Positions 8,693-17,145 of a stretch of DNA of 64,000 bases are shown one piece after another. The notes beneath the pieces are model-generated. The model was not told the DNA's origin. It made no database searches and saw only the letters and a list, made by a program, of their open reading frames with translations. This DNA comes from an uncultured Caulobacterales bacterium (GTDB taxonomy: Bacteria > Pseudomonadota > Alphaproteobacteria > Caulobacterales > Caulobacteraceae). The stretch lies in the NCBI GenBank assembly GCA_903884425.1, contig CAISEP010000014.1:310001-374000 (forward strand), written 5' to 3'. The translations under genes and the position numbers were made by a program. How positions within the stretch are numbered: the stretch's first letter is position 1; each line of letters opens with the position of its first letter.

Positions 8693-8739
8693 TTAAGCTG
8701 AATCATTCGCCTCGGGGTTTGGGTGGATGCGAGGGGCTA

Positions 8740-9354
8740 ATGTCGACTGGCTTTTTTGAGGATGCGGAGCCCGCATCGGAGTCCGTTCGGATCGGTGGCC
8801 GGGTCAAGTGGTTTGATCCTGGCAAGGGCTACGGCTTTATTGTTCCGGATGATCCGTCCCTGACCGATCTCAAGGACGTCCTGCTGCATGTCACCAGCCT
8901 GCGACAGTGCGGGCGCGATCATGCCCTCGAAGGCTCCCTGGTGGTGTGCGAGGCGGTGCGGCGGCCCAAGGGCTGGCAGGTCTCGACCATCGTGGAACTG
9001 GACGAGACCACGGCCGTGCCGGCGGCGGCGCGGACCCACGACCATGCCCGCAATGACGGTCTCGGAGATTTCGGCGGGGCGCGGACCACGCGCTCGCCGG
9101 GCTGGTCCGCAGTCCGTCCCGCCGGTGGCGGCGAGGCCCCGCCGGAGCGGGCCAAGGTCAAGTGGTTCAACCGGACCAAGGGCTATGGCTTCGTGGTGCG
9201 GGACAATGCGCCGGGAGACATCTTCGTGCACATCGAGGTCCTGCGTCGCTGCGGTTTCGAGGACCTGCAGCCCGGGGATGACGTGATGGTGCGGTTCTCC
9301 ACCGGTCCGAAGGGGCTGGTGGTGGCGGACATCGAGCCTTTGACGCAGGCCTAG
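8740..9354 (+). CDS. Tandem cold-shock-domain protein
   Basis: Predicted single-strand nucleic-acid-binding protein, 204 residues, with two cold-shock OB folds joined by a linker. Domain 1 (about residues 17-90) has G-R-V-K-W-F-D and K-G-Y-G-F-I. Domain 2 (about 137-203) has A-K-V-K-W-F-N, K-G-Y-G-F-V and D-I-F-V-H-I, the RNP1/RNP2 equivalents. I use the ATG at 8740 because GAGGGG sits just upstream; an in-frame TTG at 8719 is possible but lacks a site. The double-domain form followed by a DUF192 gene is common in alphaproteobacteria. An inverted repeat lies in its leader. Confidence 0.92.
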   Translation: MSTGFFEDAEPASESVRIGGRVKWFDPGKGYGFIVPDDPSLTDLKDVLLHVTSLRQCGRDHALEGSLVVCEAVRRPKGWQVSTIVELDETTAVPAAARTHDHARNDGLGDFGGARTTRSPGWSAVRPAGGGEAPPERAKVKWFNRTKGYGFVVRDNAPGDIFVHIEVLRRCGFEDLQPGDDVMVRFSTGPKGLVVADIEPLTQA

Positions 9355-9391
9355 GCCCCGGCCTATAGCTCCCGAAACGAGGGGATGGGTG

Positions 9392-9913
9392 ATGCGGCGC
9401 GGTTTCAATGCCATTGGTCTGATGTCGGCGGCGATGGTGCTCATCGGCCTGACGGGTCTCGCCGCCGTGAGCCTGCGCACCCCTGCGGCCCACGCACAGT
9501 CCGGCGGGGCCGGGGGAACGCCCCAGACCCTGCCCCAGGAGACGGTTCAGGTGGTGACCCGCAAGGGGCCGGTGACCTTCCACGTGATGGTGGCGCAGAC
9601 GGAGGCCCAGCGGGAAATGGGCCTGATGTTCCGGCGGGACATGGCCGCGGACCAGGGCATGATCTTCGACTTTCCCGACGTGGCACAGCGCGCCTTCTGG
9701 ATGCGCAACACCCTCCTGCCCCTGGACATCCTGTTCATCGACCCGGACGGGCGCATCCTGAACATCGCCGCCCAGGCGGTGCCTATGGACGAGACGCCGC
9801 TGCCCTCGGATGGACCGGCCCGGACGGTGCTGGAGATCAATGGCGGCCTCGCGGCGAAGCTGGGCATCCGCCCCGGAGACCAGGTGCTGGTGGACACCGC
9901 GCACCGCCCCTGA
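9392..9913 (+). CDS. Secreted DUF192 family protein
   Basis: 173 residues. A signal peptide (basic start, hydrophobic core, probable cleavage after A-H-A near residue 34) is followed by a single DUF192 domain: E-R-x-x-G-L-M-F-R-R (here Q-R-E-M-G-L-M-F), then D-F, F-W-M-R-N-T, P-L-D-I-L-F-I and the terminal V-L-E-I-N-G-G. The family is widespread and periplasmic; its biochemical role is not established. ATG 9392 and GTG 9389 are adjacent possible starts; an AGGGG lies about 8 bases before the ATG. It is 37 bases after the cold-shock gene, so it is probably cotranscribed. Confidence 0.9.
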   Translation: MRRGFNAIGLMSAAMVLIGLTGLAAVSLRTPAAHAQSGGAGGTPQTLPQETVQVVTRKGPVTFHVMVAQTEAQREMGLMFRRDMAADQGMIFDFPDVAQRAFWMRNTLLPLDILFIDPDGRILNIAAQAVPMDETPLPSDGPARTVLEINGGLAAKLGIRPGDQVLVDTAHRP

Positions 9914-9990
9914 TCGCGGGGCCGTCCGACGGCCGGGCTTGCCACGCCTGTGGAAACCCACTACCCACCTGAGCCCTCGGGTCCGCCCGG

Positions 9991-10067
<77 letters not shown>

Positions 10068-10072
10068 TCGTC

Positions 10073-11365
10073 TCAGGGGAGTCGACCGAACGCTCCGGCT
10101 CGCACGGCGCCCAGGGCGGCACCCGCGACCACGGCGACCAGGGTCGGCACCCGTCCCGAGCCCAGGGCCAGCGCCGCCAGCACACCCACCAGCATCGCCA
10201 CCGGATCGATCCGGCCGTCGGGCCAGAAGGCCGTCTGGATCACCGACAGGCCGAGGGAGGCGATCACGCCCACCACGGCGCTGGTCACGCCGCTCATGGC
10301 CGCCCGCATGCGCCCGTTCCGCTGCAGCCCCTCCACCGCCGGTGCGCCGCACAGGACGAAGTAGAAGCAGGGCAGGAAGGTCATCCAGGTGGTCAGGGCC
10401 GCGGTGACGGCCCCGGCGAGGGCGGGTGTCAGGCCTCCGGCATGGCCCTTCACCGCGGCATTCCACCCGGCCAGGTAGCCTACATACTGGTTGGTGAGGA
10501 TCAGGGGGCCGGGCAGGGTCTCGGCCAGGGCCAGGCCATGGACCATGTCTGCCTGGGTGATCCAGTGGTACTGGTCCACCGCCAGTCCGGCCACGAAGGG
10601 CACCACGGCATAGGCCCCGCCGAAGGTGACGAAGGCCGCCTGGGTGAAGACCGCGGCCACGTCGAGATAGGGCTCAGGTCCCAGCAGGGCCAAAGTCAGC
10701 CCCACCGGTGCGGCCCACAGAGCACCGAACACCAGGGTGAGAGCGGCGATGCGGCGCAGCAGCGGCCAGCCGCGGACGACGCCGGTGCCTTCGGCGGGCA
10801 AGGGCGCGATTGCGGGTGCGTGGCCATGGGCCGCCAGGCCCGCGGCCGCGGCGACGGCAAGGATCGCCACGAAGGGCAGGTGCAGCCCGACCAGACCGAC
10901 CAGGGCCATGACCGCCAGGCCCACGGACAGGAGCGATCGCAGGTTCCGCCGGGCCATGCGCAGCACGGCCAGGACAATCAGCACGGCCACCACGGGCAGG
11001 GTTCCCCTGAGCGCGCCCAGCAGCCACGGGGCGGAGGCCTGGCTGGCGGTCAGCCACGAAAGTGCGGCCATCAGCAGGGCCCCCGGCAGCACGAACAGCC
11101 CCCCGGCCGCCACCGCCCCTCGGACCCCATGCAGTCGCCAGCCCAGATAGGTGGCCAGCTGCTGCGCCTCCGGCCCCGGCAACAGCATGCAGAAGTTCAG
11201 GGCCGTGTCGAAGTCGTGTTCGGAGATCCAGCGACGCCGCGCGACCAGGGTCTCGTGCAGCAGGCCGATCTGTGCCGCGGGTCCGCCGACGGAGGTGACG
11301 CCGATCCTCAGCCAGACGGCCAGGGCCGCGGCAAAGGGCGGGCCGGGGGGAGGATTATCCTGCAT
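10073..11365 (-). CDS. chrA: Chromate transporter, two-domain ChrA type
   Basis: Inner-membrane transporter of the CHR family; long members export chromate using the membrane potential. The 430 residues are two homologous halves. The first has S-V-G-G-P-A-A-Q-I (about 25-33) and L-P-G-P-E-A-Q-Q-L-A. The second has T-F-G-G-A-Y-A-V-V-P and E-T-L-P-G-P-L-I-L-T-N-Q, the duplicated family signatures. Roughly ten hydrophobic segments can be counted. The start ATG has no clear ribosome binding site. No chrB regulator is adjacent, so a chromate role is by family only. It is convergent with tRNA-Pro and divergent from the complex I subunit gene. Confidence 0.93.
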   Translation of the reverse strand: MQDNPPPGPPFAAALAVWLRIGVTSVGGPAAQIGLLHETLVARRRWISEHDFDTALNFCMLLPGPEAQQLATYLGWRLHGVRGAVAAGGLFVLPGALLMAALSWLTASQASAPWLLGALRGTLPVVAVLIVLAVLRMARRNLRSLLSVGLAVMALVGLVGLHLPFVAILAVAAAAGLAAHGHAPAIAPLPAEGTGVVRGWPLLRRIAALTLVFGALWAAPVGLTLALLGPEPYLDVAAVFTQAAFVTFGGAYAVVPFVAGLAVDQYHWITQADMVHGLALAETLPGPLILTNQYVGYLAGWNAAVKGHAGGLTPALAGAVTAALTTWMTFLPCFYFVLCGAPAVEGLQRNGRMRAAMSGVTSAVVGVIASLGLSVIQTAFWPDGRIDPVAMLVGVLAALALGSGRVPTLVAVVAGAALGAVRAGAFGRLP

Positions 11366-11466
11366 TCACACACCGATTGTGCCGCACCATGGTCTCGCCC
11401 CCTTTGCCATCCCGTCGTTCCAGCCTATGAGACTGTTTCCGATCCACGCCGAGCCCTGAGCGCCAG

Positions 11467-11772
11467 ATGTTCGCCCGTATCTATCGCCCTTCCAAGACCG
11501 CCATGCAGTCCGGCCGCGCCAAGACCCATGACTGGGTGCTGGAGTTCGAGCCCGCCTCGGCCCGGATCCCCGATCCCCTGATGGGCTGGAGCTCGTCCCG
11601 GGACATGAATGCCCAGGTGCGCCTGAAGTTCGAGACCCGGGAAGAGGCGGTGGCCTATGCCACCCGTCACGGCATACCCTTCCAGGTCACCGAACCCAAG
11701 GTCGGCCGGAAGATCATCAAGGCCTATGCGGACAACTTCGCCACCAACCGCATGGAGCCGTGGACCCACTAG
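11467..11772 (+). CDS. NADH dehydrogenase accessory subunit, NDUFS4-like (ETC complex I subunit family)
   Basis: A 101-residue soluble protein matching the small supernumerary complex I subunit that alphaproteobacteria share with mitochondria. Visible hallmarks are A-R-I-Y-R-P at the start, W-V-L-E-F-E-P, the D-P-L-M-G-W-x-x-S-x-D segment (36-46), F-x-T-R-E-E-A-V-A-Y-A, and the terminal K-x-Y-A-D-N-F. It is inferred to bind the peripheral arm of complex I. As usual in this class it is not inside the nuo operon. It is followed by tRNA-Arg after 17 bases, and the two may share a transcript. Confidence 0.93.
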   Translation: MFARIYRPSKTAMQSGRAKTHDWVLEFEPASARIPDPLMGWSSSRDMNAQVRLKFETREEAVAYATRHGIPFQVTEPKVGRKIIKAYADNFATNRMEPWTH

Positions 11773-11789
11773 GGTCCTCGGGGGCCGCG

Positions 11790-11866
11790 GCGTCCGTAGC
11801 TCAACCGGATAGAGCACTCGCCTTCTAAGCGAGCGGTTGCAGGTTCGAGTCCTGCCGGACGCGCCA
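11790..11866 (+). tRNA. tRNA-Arg (anticodon UCU)
   Basis: Acceptor GCGTCCG pairs with CGGACGC. The anticodon stem CTCGC/GCGAG frames the loop CTTCTAA with TCT. The T loop is TTCGAGT, G is the discriminator base, and CCA is encoded at 11864-11866. Confidence 0.96.
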
Positions 11867-11967
11867 TCCCGTGTCCCTGTCCGCGGGGCCTGCGCTTCCC
11901 CGGCGGCATGGTTGCAATCCCCTCGGTCAGTTGCGAAGCTCGGCGCAACGACGCGGATGGGTGGAAA

Positions 11968-14334
11968 ATGACGGCAGGCATCGGACGGGCGGCGGGACTT
12001 GGCTCCCGCATCACCGGCATTCTACTGGGGCTGGCCCTGCTGGGCCTGGGGAGCACGGCCCGGGCCGACGGGACAGGCTATTCCGCCGAGATTCGCCGCA
12101 CCGCCTTCGGCATTCCGCATATCCGCGCCAACGACTTCGGCGGCCTGGGCTATGGCCAGGGCTATGCCTTTGCCCAGGACAACCTGTGCATCCTCGCCGA
12201 CCATTTCGTGACCCTGAGGGGGGAGCGGTCGAAGTATTTCGGCGCGGACGGAGTGGCCCAGGTGGCCATGGCCCGGATTCCCAACCCGGAGAGCGACGCC
12301 TTCTTCCGCACGGAGATGGACCTCCCCGGTCTGCGCGCCGGAGCCGCGGGCTTTTCCGCCGACTACGGGGCCCTGGTCCGTGGCTTCCTCGCCGGATACA
12401 ACCGCTATCTTCGGGATACCCCGCCGGACAAGCGGCCCGCGGCCTGCCGCAACGCCGCCTGGGTCCAGCCGGCGACCCTGGACGACTTCCTGCGCCTGAA
12501 CGAGGAGAAGATGATCCAGGGCGGCTCCGGCCGCTGGCTGCGGCAGGCCGTGGCGGCGCGGCCGCCCGCCGCGGGTCCGGGGCCGTCCGCGCGGCTCTCC
12601 GTCCCGCCCGTGGACCTGGGGGACCATTTCGAGCTGGGCAGCAATGCCTGGGCCTTCGGCAAGGACGTGACGGCCAATGGGTCCGGCGTGCTGCTGGGGA
12701 ACCCGCACTTTCCCTGGGACAACACCAACCGCTTCTATGAGTCCCACCTGACCATTCCCGGCCGGTTCGATGTCATGGGGGCCACGCTCTACGGCGTTCC
12801 GGGGGTGGCCATCGGCTTCAACCATGACGTGGCCTGGTCGCACACGGTGTCCACCGACCGGCACTTCACCGTGTTCGAACTGACCCTCGATCCCGCCGAT
12901 CCCACGGTCTACATCGTCGACGGTCGGCACATTCCCATGGAGCGGCGCACGGTGAGCTTCGAGGTGGCGGGGCAGGGGACGCGCACCGCCACCCTCTACT
13001 GGACCGTCTACGGCCCGGTGATCGTGGAGCCTGCCGCCCGTCTCACCTGGACCGCGGCCCATGCCTATGCCGTCCAGGACTCCAACCACCTGAACACCCG
13101 CTCCGGCGACACCTGGCTGAACATCGCCCGGGCCCGGTCCGTGGCGGAGATCCGGGCGGCCATCGACCGGGAGGCGGCCATTCCCTGGGTCAACACCATT
13201 GCCGCAGACCGGGGCGGCACGGTGATGTATGCCGATGTCACCTCCACCCCGAACCTGTCCCAGGCCGACCTGACGCGATGCGCGCCGAAGTCGGGGCTGG
13301 GTCTGCTGGGCGCCGTCGCCCGGCTGTTCGTGCTGGACGGGTCCCGCAGCGACTGCCGCTGGCCCGAGGCAGGCGGGTCGAGCATGGCCGGACACATGGC
13401 CGGGCCCGCCATGCCCCATGCGGTGCGGACAGACTATGTGGCCAACAGCAATGACAGCTTCTGGCTGGCCAATCCGTCCGCGCCCCTGACCGGGTTCTCT
13501 CCCTTGGTGGGGCCGGTGGACAATGCCCAGGGCCTGCGCACCCGGACCGGGCTGGTGGAGATCGCCGCGCGGCTGGCCGGCACCGACGGCCGCCCGGGCA
13601 CCAAGGTGGCGCCGGACGATGTGGCCGCCATGCTCTATGCCAATCGGAACCTGGCGGCGGAGCTGTATCTCGACGACCTTCTGGCCATCTGCGAGGCGCA
13701 TCCGTCGACGACCCTGGCCTCCGGGCGGGTGGTGGACCTGCATCCGGCCTGCGCGGCCCTGTCGCAATGGAACCGGCGGATGGACCGGGACAGCCGCGGG
13801 GCCCACCTGTTCCACGAGTTCTGGCACCGGGCCGCGACCCTGAAGAACATCTATGCGGTACCCTTCGACCGGACGGACCCGGTGCACACCCCCCGGGGGC
13901 TGAAGCGGGAGGGCCCGACCACCGAAGCCCTGCTGCAGGCCCTGGGGGAGGCCGTGGTGCTGATCGAAGGTCGGGGCCTCTCCCTGACCGCCCCCTGGGG
14001 TGAGCTGGCCGTGGCCGGTCACGGGGACGGCCGCATTCCCCTGCATGGGGGAGAGGGGGAGGAGGGCGTGCTGAACGCCCACCGGTCCACCTGGGTCGAC
14101 GGGACCGGCTATGTCACCGACAGCGGCTCCAGTTACATCCAGATCGTCACCTTCGACGATCAGGGCCCGGTGGCCCGGGCGGTCCTGACCTATTCGGAAT
14201 CCACCGATCCGGCCTCGCCCCATGCGGCGGACCAGACCCGGCTCTATTCCGACAAGGCGTGGGTCACCATGCCCTTCCATGCCAATGACGTGACCGCCGG
14301 AACCACCGGGCCGGTCATCCGGATCCGGGAGTGA
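11968..14334 (+). CDS. Penicillin-acylase family Ntn-hydrolase, PvdQ/QuiP-like acylase
   Basis: Periplasmic amidohydrolase made as a precursor and cut autocatalytically. With the ATG at 11968 it has 788 residues and an excellent signal peptide ending A-R-A near residue 33; an upstream ATG at 11908 would add 20 residues without signal character. The alpha chain carries R-T-A-F-G-I-P-H-I. The nucleophile is S225 in L-G-S-N-A-W-A-F-G, followed by G-N-P-H-F-P-W, L-T-I-P-G-R-F-D-V-M-G-A and T-H-T-V-type H-T-V-S-T-D. That series is characteristic of the PvdQ/QuiP branch, which hydrolyses long-chain acyl-homoserine lactones and removes acyl chains from siderophore precursors. No luxI/luxR or siderophore genes are near, so the substrate is open. 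An SDR gene follows immediately. Confidence 0.9.
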   Translation: MTAGIGRAAGLGSRITGILLGLALLGLGSTARADGTGYSAEIRRTAFGIPHIRANDFGGLGYGQGYAFAQDNLCILADHFVTLRGERSKYFGADGVAQVAMARIPNPESDAFFRTEMDLPGLRAGAAGFSADYGALVRGFLAGYNRYLRDTPPDKRPAACRNAAWVQPATLDDFLRLNEEKMIQGGSGRWLRQAVAARPPAAGPGPSARLSVPPVDLGDHFELGSNAWAFGKDVTANGSGVLLGNPHFPWDNTNRFYESHLTIPGRFDVMGATLYGVPGVAIGFNHDVAWSHTVSTDRHFTVFELTLDPADPTVYIVDGRHIPMERRTVSFEVAGQGTRTATLYWTVYGPVIVEPAARLTWTAAHAYAVQDSNHLNTRSGDTWLNIARARSVAEIRAAIDREAAIPWVNTIAADRGGTVMYADVTSTPNLSQADLTRCAPKSGLGLLGAVARLFVLDGSRSDCRWPEAGGSSMAGHMAGPAMPHAVRTDYVANSNDSFWLANPSAPLTGFSPLVGPVDNAQGLRTRTGLVEIAARLAGTDGRPGTKVAPDDVAAMLYANRNLAAELYLDDLLAICEAHPSTTLASGRVVDLHPACAALSQWNRRMDRDSRGAHLFHEFWHRAATLKNIYAVPFDRTDPVHTPRGLKREGPTTEALLQALGEAVVLIEGRGLSLTAPWGELAVAGHGDGRIPLHGGEGEEGVLNAHRSTWVDGTGYVTDSGSSYIQIVTFDDQGPVARAVLTYSESTDPASPHAADQTRLYSDKAWVTMPFHANDVTAGTTGPVIRIRE

Positions 14335-14336
14335 CC

Positions 14337-15071
14337 ATGGACCGCCTGAAGGACAAGATCGCCATCGTCACCGGGGCGGCCTCCGGCATCGGCCGGGCAA
14401 GTGCCGAGCTGTTTGCCGCGGAGGGGGCGCGGGTGCTGGCCGTGGACCGGCCGGGATCGGACCTGACCTTCAAGGGGGCCGGGATCACGGCGCTGGCGGC
14501 CGACCTGACGGAGGCTGATGCCCCGGCCCGGATCATCGGTGCGGTGACCGAAGCCCATGGGGGCCTCGACATCCTCTACAACAATGCCGGGGTCTCCAAT
14601 TCGACCCTGGCCCAGGACATGACGGACGAGGCCTTCGACCGGGTGCTGGCCGTCAATCTGCGGGCGGTCTTCCGCCTGACCCGGGAGGCGACGCCGCTGC
14701 TGGTGCGCTCCGCCGCCGGGCGGATCCTGAACACGGCCAGCGTCATGGCGCTCGGCACCGACTACGGCCTGGCGGCCTACTGCGCGTCCAAGGCCGGTGT
14801 GCTGGGCCTGACCCGGACGCTGGCCCTGGAACTGGGTAAGCACGGGGTGACGGCCAATGCCATCCTGCCCGGCGCGATCCAGACCGGCATGACCGCCGCC
14901 AGCTTCGCCCGCCCCGACGTGGCGGCGGTCTGGGCGAAGAAGTCGGTGCTGCGGCGTCTGGGCCAGCCGGAGGATGTGGCGCGGGTGGCCCTGTTCCTGG
15001 CCTCGGACGACGGTGGCTTCGTCACCGGCCAGGCCATTGCCGCGGACGGCGGCCTGACCCTGCGCATCTGA
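14337..15071 (+). CDS. Short-chain dehydrogenase/reductase
   Basis: NAD(P)-dependent oxidoreductase of the classical SDR family, 244 residues. Cofactor motif T-G-A-A-S-G-I-G is near residues 13-20, N-N-A-G near 82-85, the catalytic serine in N-T-A-S-V-M-A, and Y-C-A-S-K supplies the Tyr and Lys; P-G-A-I-Q-T follows. Substrate cannot be told from sequence. The start lies two bases after the acylase stop with GGGAG just before it, so the two are cotranscribed and probably coupled. Its stop codon lies in the left arm of a hairpin shared with convergent metC. Confidence 0.9.
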   Translation: MDRLKDKIAIVTGAASGIGRASAELFAAEGARVLAVDRPGSDLTFKGAGITALAADLTEADAPARIIGAVTEAHGGLDILYNNAGVSNSTLAQDMTDEAFDRVLAVNLRAVFRLTREATPLLVRSAAGRILNTASVMALGTDYGLAAYCASKAGVLGLTRTLALELGKHGVTANAILPGAIQTGMTAASFARPDVAAVWAKKSVLRRLGQPEDVARVALFLASDDGGFVTGQAIAADGGLTLRI

Positions 15072-15085
15072 CGCGGCTGCGTCAG
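15068..15085. terminator. Stop-codon palindrome between convergent SDR gene and metC
   Basis: CTGACGC (15068-15074) and GCGTCAG (15079-15085) form a perfect 7-bp stem with a 4-base GGCT loop. The left arm contains the SDR stop TGA (15069-15071) and the right arm the metC stop (TCA, 15082-15084). There is no T-tract on either side. It is likely a bidirectional 3-prime end hairpin. Confidence 0.55.
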
Positions 15086-16263
15086 GCCCGGAGCCGGTTC
15101 AGGGCCTGGTCCAGGTCGTCGATCAGGTCGCCCGGGCTCTCGAGGCCGATGCTGAAGCGCACCAGTGGCCCGCCGGTCCAGGGGCTGGCCGTGCGCGTCG
15201 GGCGCGACAGGGTGGCGAGGCTCTCGAAGCCGCCCCAGGAAAAGCCCAGGCCGAACAGGCGCAGGCCGTCGAGGAACCGTTCCACCTCCGCCTCCGGCAT
15301 GGGGTTCAGCTCCACCCCGAACAGACCGCAGGCCTGGTCGTAGTCCCGCTTCCACAGGGCGTGGAACCGGTCCTGCGGCAGGGCGGGATAGAGCACCTGC
15401 GCCGTTTCCGGCTGCTGCTGGAACCAGCGGGCCACCTCCAGCGCGCTGGCGGCGTGGCGGGCGAACCTTGTGGGAAGGGTGCGCAGGCCCCGCAGGCCCT
15501 GATAGGCGTCCTCCCCGGTCACGGCGAAGCCGGCATCGATCATGGTCTGGCGCAGGGCGTGCTCCAGCGCCGGGTCGTTGACGCAGACCGATCCCAGGAA
15601 GACGTCGGAATGGCCGCAGACATATTTGGTGAGCGCCTGGGCCGACAGGTCGACCCCATGCTCCAGGGGGCGGAAGGCCAGGCCCGCCGCCCAGGTGTTG
15701 TCCATCAGGGTCAGGATGCCCCGGGCCCGGGCCAGGCGGGCCAGCTGCGGCACATCCGTCATCTCGAAGGTCTGCGAGGCAGGGCTCTCGATCAGGATCA
15801 GCCGGGTTTCCGGCGGGCAGAGCGCCAGGATCGCGTCCGGCGATGCATCCGCCGGGTAGTAGATGGTGCGGACCCCGAACCGCTGCAGCTGGCCGTCGCA
15901 GAAGCGCCGCACCGGCTGATAGACCCCGTCGGTGACCAGGATCACGTCCCCGGCCGCCAGAACCGACACCAGCGCGCCTGTAAGAGCGGCCAGGCCCGAG
16001 CCGTACAGCTGGCAGAACCGGGCGTTTTCCAGCTCGCACATGGCCTGGGACAGGGCCATCTGCGAGGCCAGGCCCTGACGCCCGTAGTTGGGACGGCTGG
16101 AATCGAACAGGGCCGCGGTATTGGGCAGAAGGATGGTGGAGGCCTTCTGGATCGCGGGGCCCACGGTCTCCGCCGGCAGGCTGGCACCCGCCCCGGCGGC
16201 GGAATGGACGATCCGCGTCTCGCGGCTCTGCTCCGGATGATCGGCATTGCTGGGATAGGTCAT
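15082..16263 (-). CDS. metC: Cystathionine beta-lyase
   Basis: PLP enzyme of the Cys/Met metabolism family; expected to cleave cystathionine to homocysteine, pyruvate and ammonia. The 393 residues start at the ATG preceded by GGAG. The PLP lysine is K213 in L-T-K-Y-V-C-G-H-S-D, D188 in M-D-N-T contacts the cofactor ring, and Y-G-R-Q-G near residue 60 contributes from the partner subunit. Y-G-S-G-L-A-A precedes the phosphate-binding loop. The N-terminus (S-R-E-T-R-I-V-H-S) and context favour beta-lyase over gamma-synthase or gamma-lyase. It is the last gene of the operon cysK, sulfurtransferase, metC and starts 2 bases after the sulfurtransferase stop. Confidence 0.9.
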   Translation of the reverse strand: MTYPSNADHPEQSRETRIVHSAAGAGASLPAETVGPAIQKASTILLPNTAALFDSSRPNYGRQGLASQMALSQAMCELENARFCQLYGSGLAALTGALVSVLAAGDVILVTDGVYQPVRRFCDGQLQRFGVRTIYYPADASPDAILALCPPETRLILIESPASQTFEMTDVPQLARLARARGILTLMDNTWAAGLAFRPLEHGVDLSAQALTKYVCGHSDVFLGSVCVNDPALEHALRQTMIDAGFAVTGEDAYQGLRGLRTLPTRFARHAASALEVARWFQQQPETAQVLYPALPQDRFHALWKRDYDQACGLFGVELNPMPEAEVERFLDGLRLFGLGFSWGGFESLATLSRPTRTASPWTGGPLVRFSIGLESPGDLIDDLDQALNRLRA

Positions 16264-16265
16264 GG

Positions 16266-17120
16266 TCAGGCTCCGGTGACCACCGGGGTATCCTCCCGGC
16301 CGCCCCATTCGGTCCAGGACCCGTCATAGACCGTGGTGCGGGGGCGACCGATCCGGGCCAGGGCCAGGGCGAGCAGACTGGCCGTAATGCCCGAGCCGCA
16401 GGTGGTGACGATGGGCTTCTTCAGGTCGATCCCGGCCCCGGTGAACAGGGCGGAGAGGTCGTCCGCCGACTTCAGGGTGCCGTCCGCGGCGAAGACCGAG
16501 CCGGCAGGCACGCTGCGGGCCCCGGGCATGTGTCCGGACCGAAGGCCCACCCGGGGTTCGGGAACTTCGCCGGTGAAGCGGCCTGCGGGACGGGCATCGA
16601 TGATCTGGGCCCGGCCCGTCTCCACCGTCCGCCGCATCTGGGCCAGGTCGCAGACCAGATCCCCGGCCAGACGGGGGGTAAAGTGCCGGGGCTGGGGCGA
16701 GGGCACGCGATCATCCACCGGCCGCCCCTCCGCCAGCCAGCGGGGCAGGCCGCCGTCCAGCACCACCACGTCCTCGTGGCCCATCACGCGGAAGGTCCAC
16801 CAGACCCGGGCCGCGCCCAGGATGCCGCTGGAGTCGTAGACCACGATCCGCGCCCCGTCGCCGAGGCCCAGCTTCTGCACCCGGGCGGCGAACTTCATGG
16901 TCGAGGGCAGCATGTGCGGCAAAGGCGAGTCCGTGTCGGCGATCTCGTCGATGTCGAAGAACACCGCGCCGGGAATGTGGGCGGCGGCGAATTCGGCCTT
17001 CGCGTCCCGGTCCGTCCCGGGCATGAACCAGCTGGCATCGACGATGCGCACGTCCGGTGCGTCCAGGTGCGCGGCAAGCCAGCCTGTGCTCACCAGCGGG
17101 TCGGAGGGGTTGCAGTCCAT
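16266..17120 (-). CDS. sseA: 3-mercaptopyruvate sulfurtransferase (two rhodanese domains)
   Basis: Transfers sulfur from 3-mercaptopyruvate (derived from cysteine) to an acceptor such as cyanide or a thiol. It has 284 residues, the normal size, from an ATG at 17120; the open frame extends upstream with no convincing homology. The N-terminal rhodanese domain is inactive. The C-terminal domain has C241 in the loop C-G-S-G-I-T, the mercaptopyruvate-type loop, whereas thiosulfate rhodaneses use C-R-x-G-x-T. It also has the R-x-G-H-M-P-G-A and E-W-G-G-R tail motifs. It lies between cysK (25-base gap) and metC (2-base gap), so it acts in cysteine sulfur turnover. Confidence 0.93.
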   Translation of the reverse strand: MDCNPSDPLVSTGWLAAHLDAPDVRIVDASWFMPGTDRDAKAEFAAAHIPGAVFFDIDEIADTDSPLPHMLPSTMKFAARVQKLGLGDGARIVVYDSSGILGAARVWWTFRVMGHEDVVVLDGGLPRWLAEGRPVDDRVPSPQPRHFTPRLAGDLVCDLAQMRRTVETGRAQIIDARPAGRFTGEVPEPRVGLRSGHMPGARSVPAGSVFAADGTLKSADDLSALFTGAGIDLKKPIVTTCGSGITASLLALALARIGRPRTTVYDGSWTEWGGREDTPVVTGA

Positions 17121-17145
17121 CTTGCGGCGGCCTCTTGCGGTTCTG

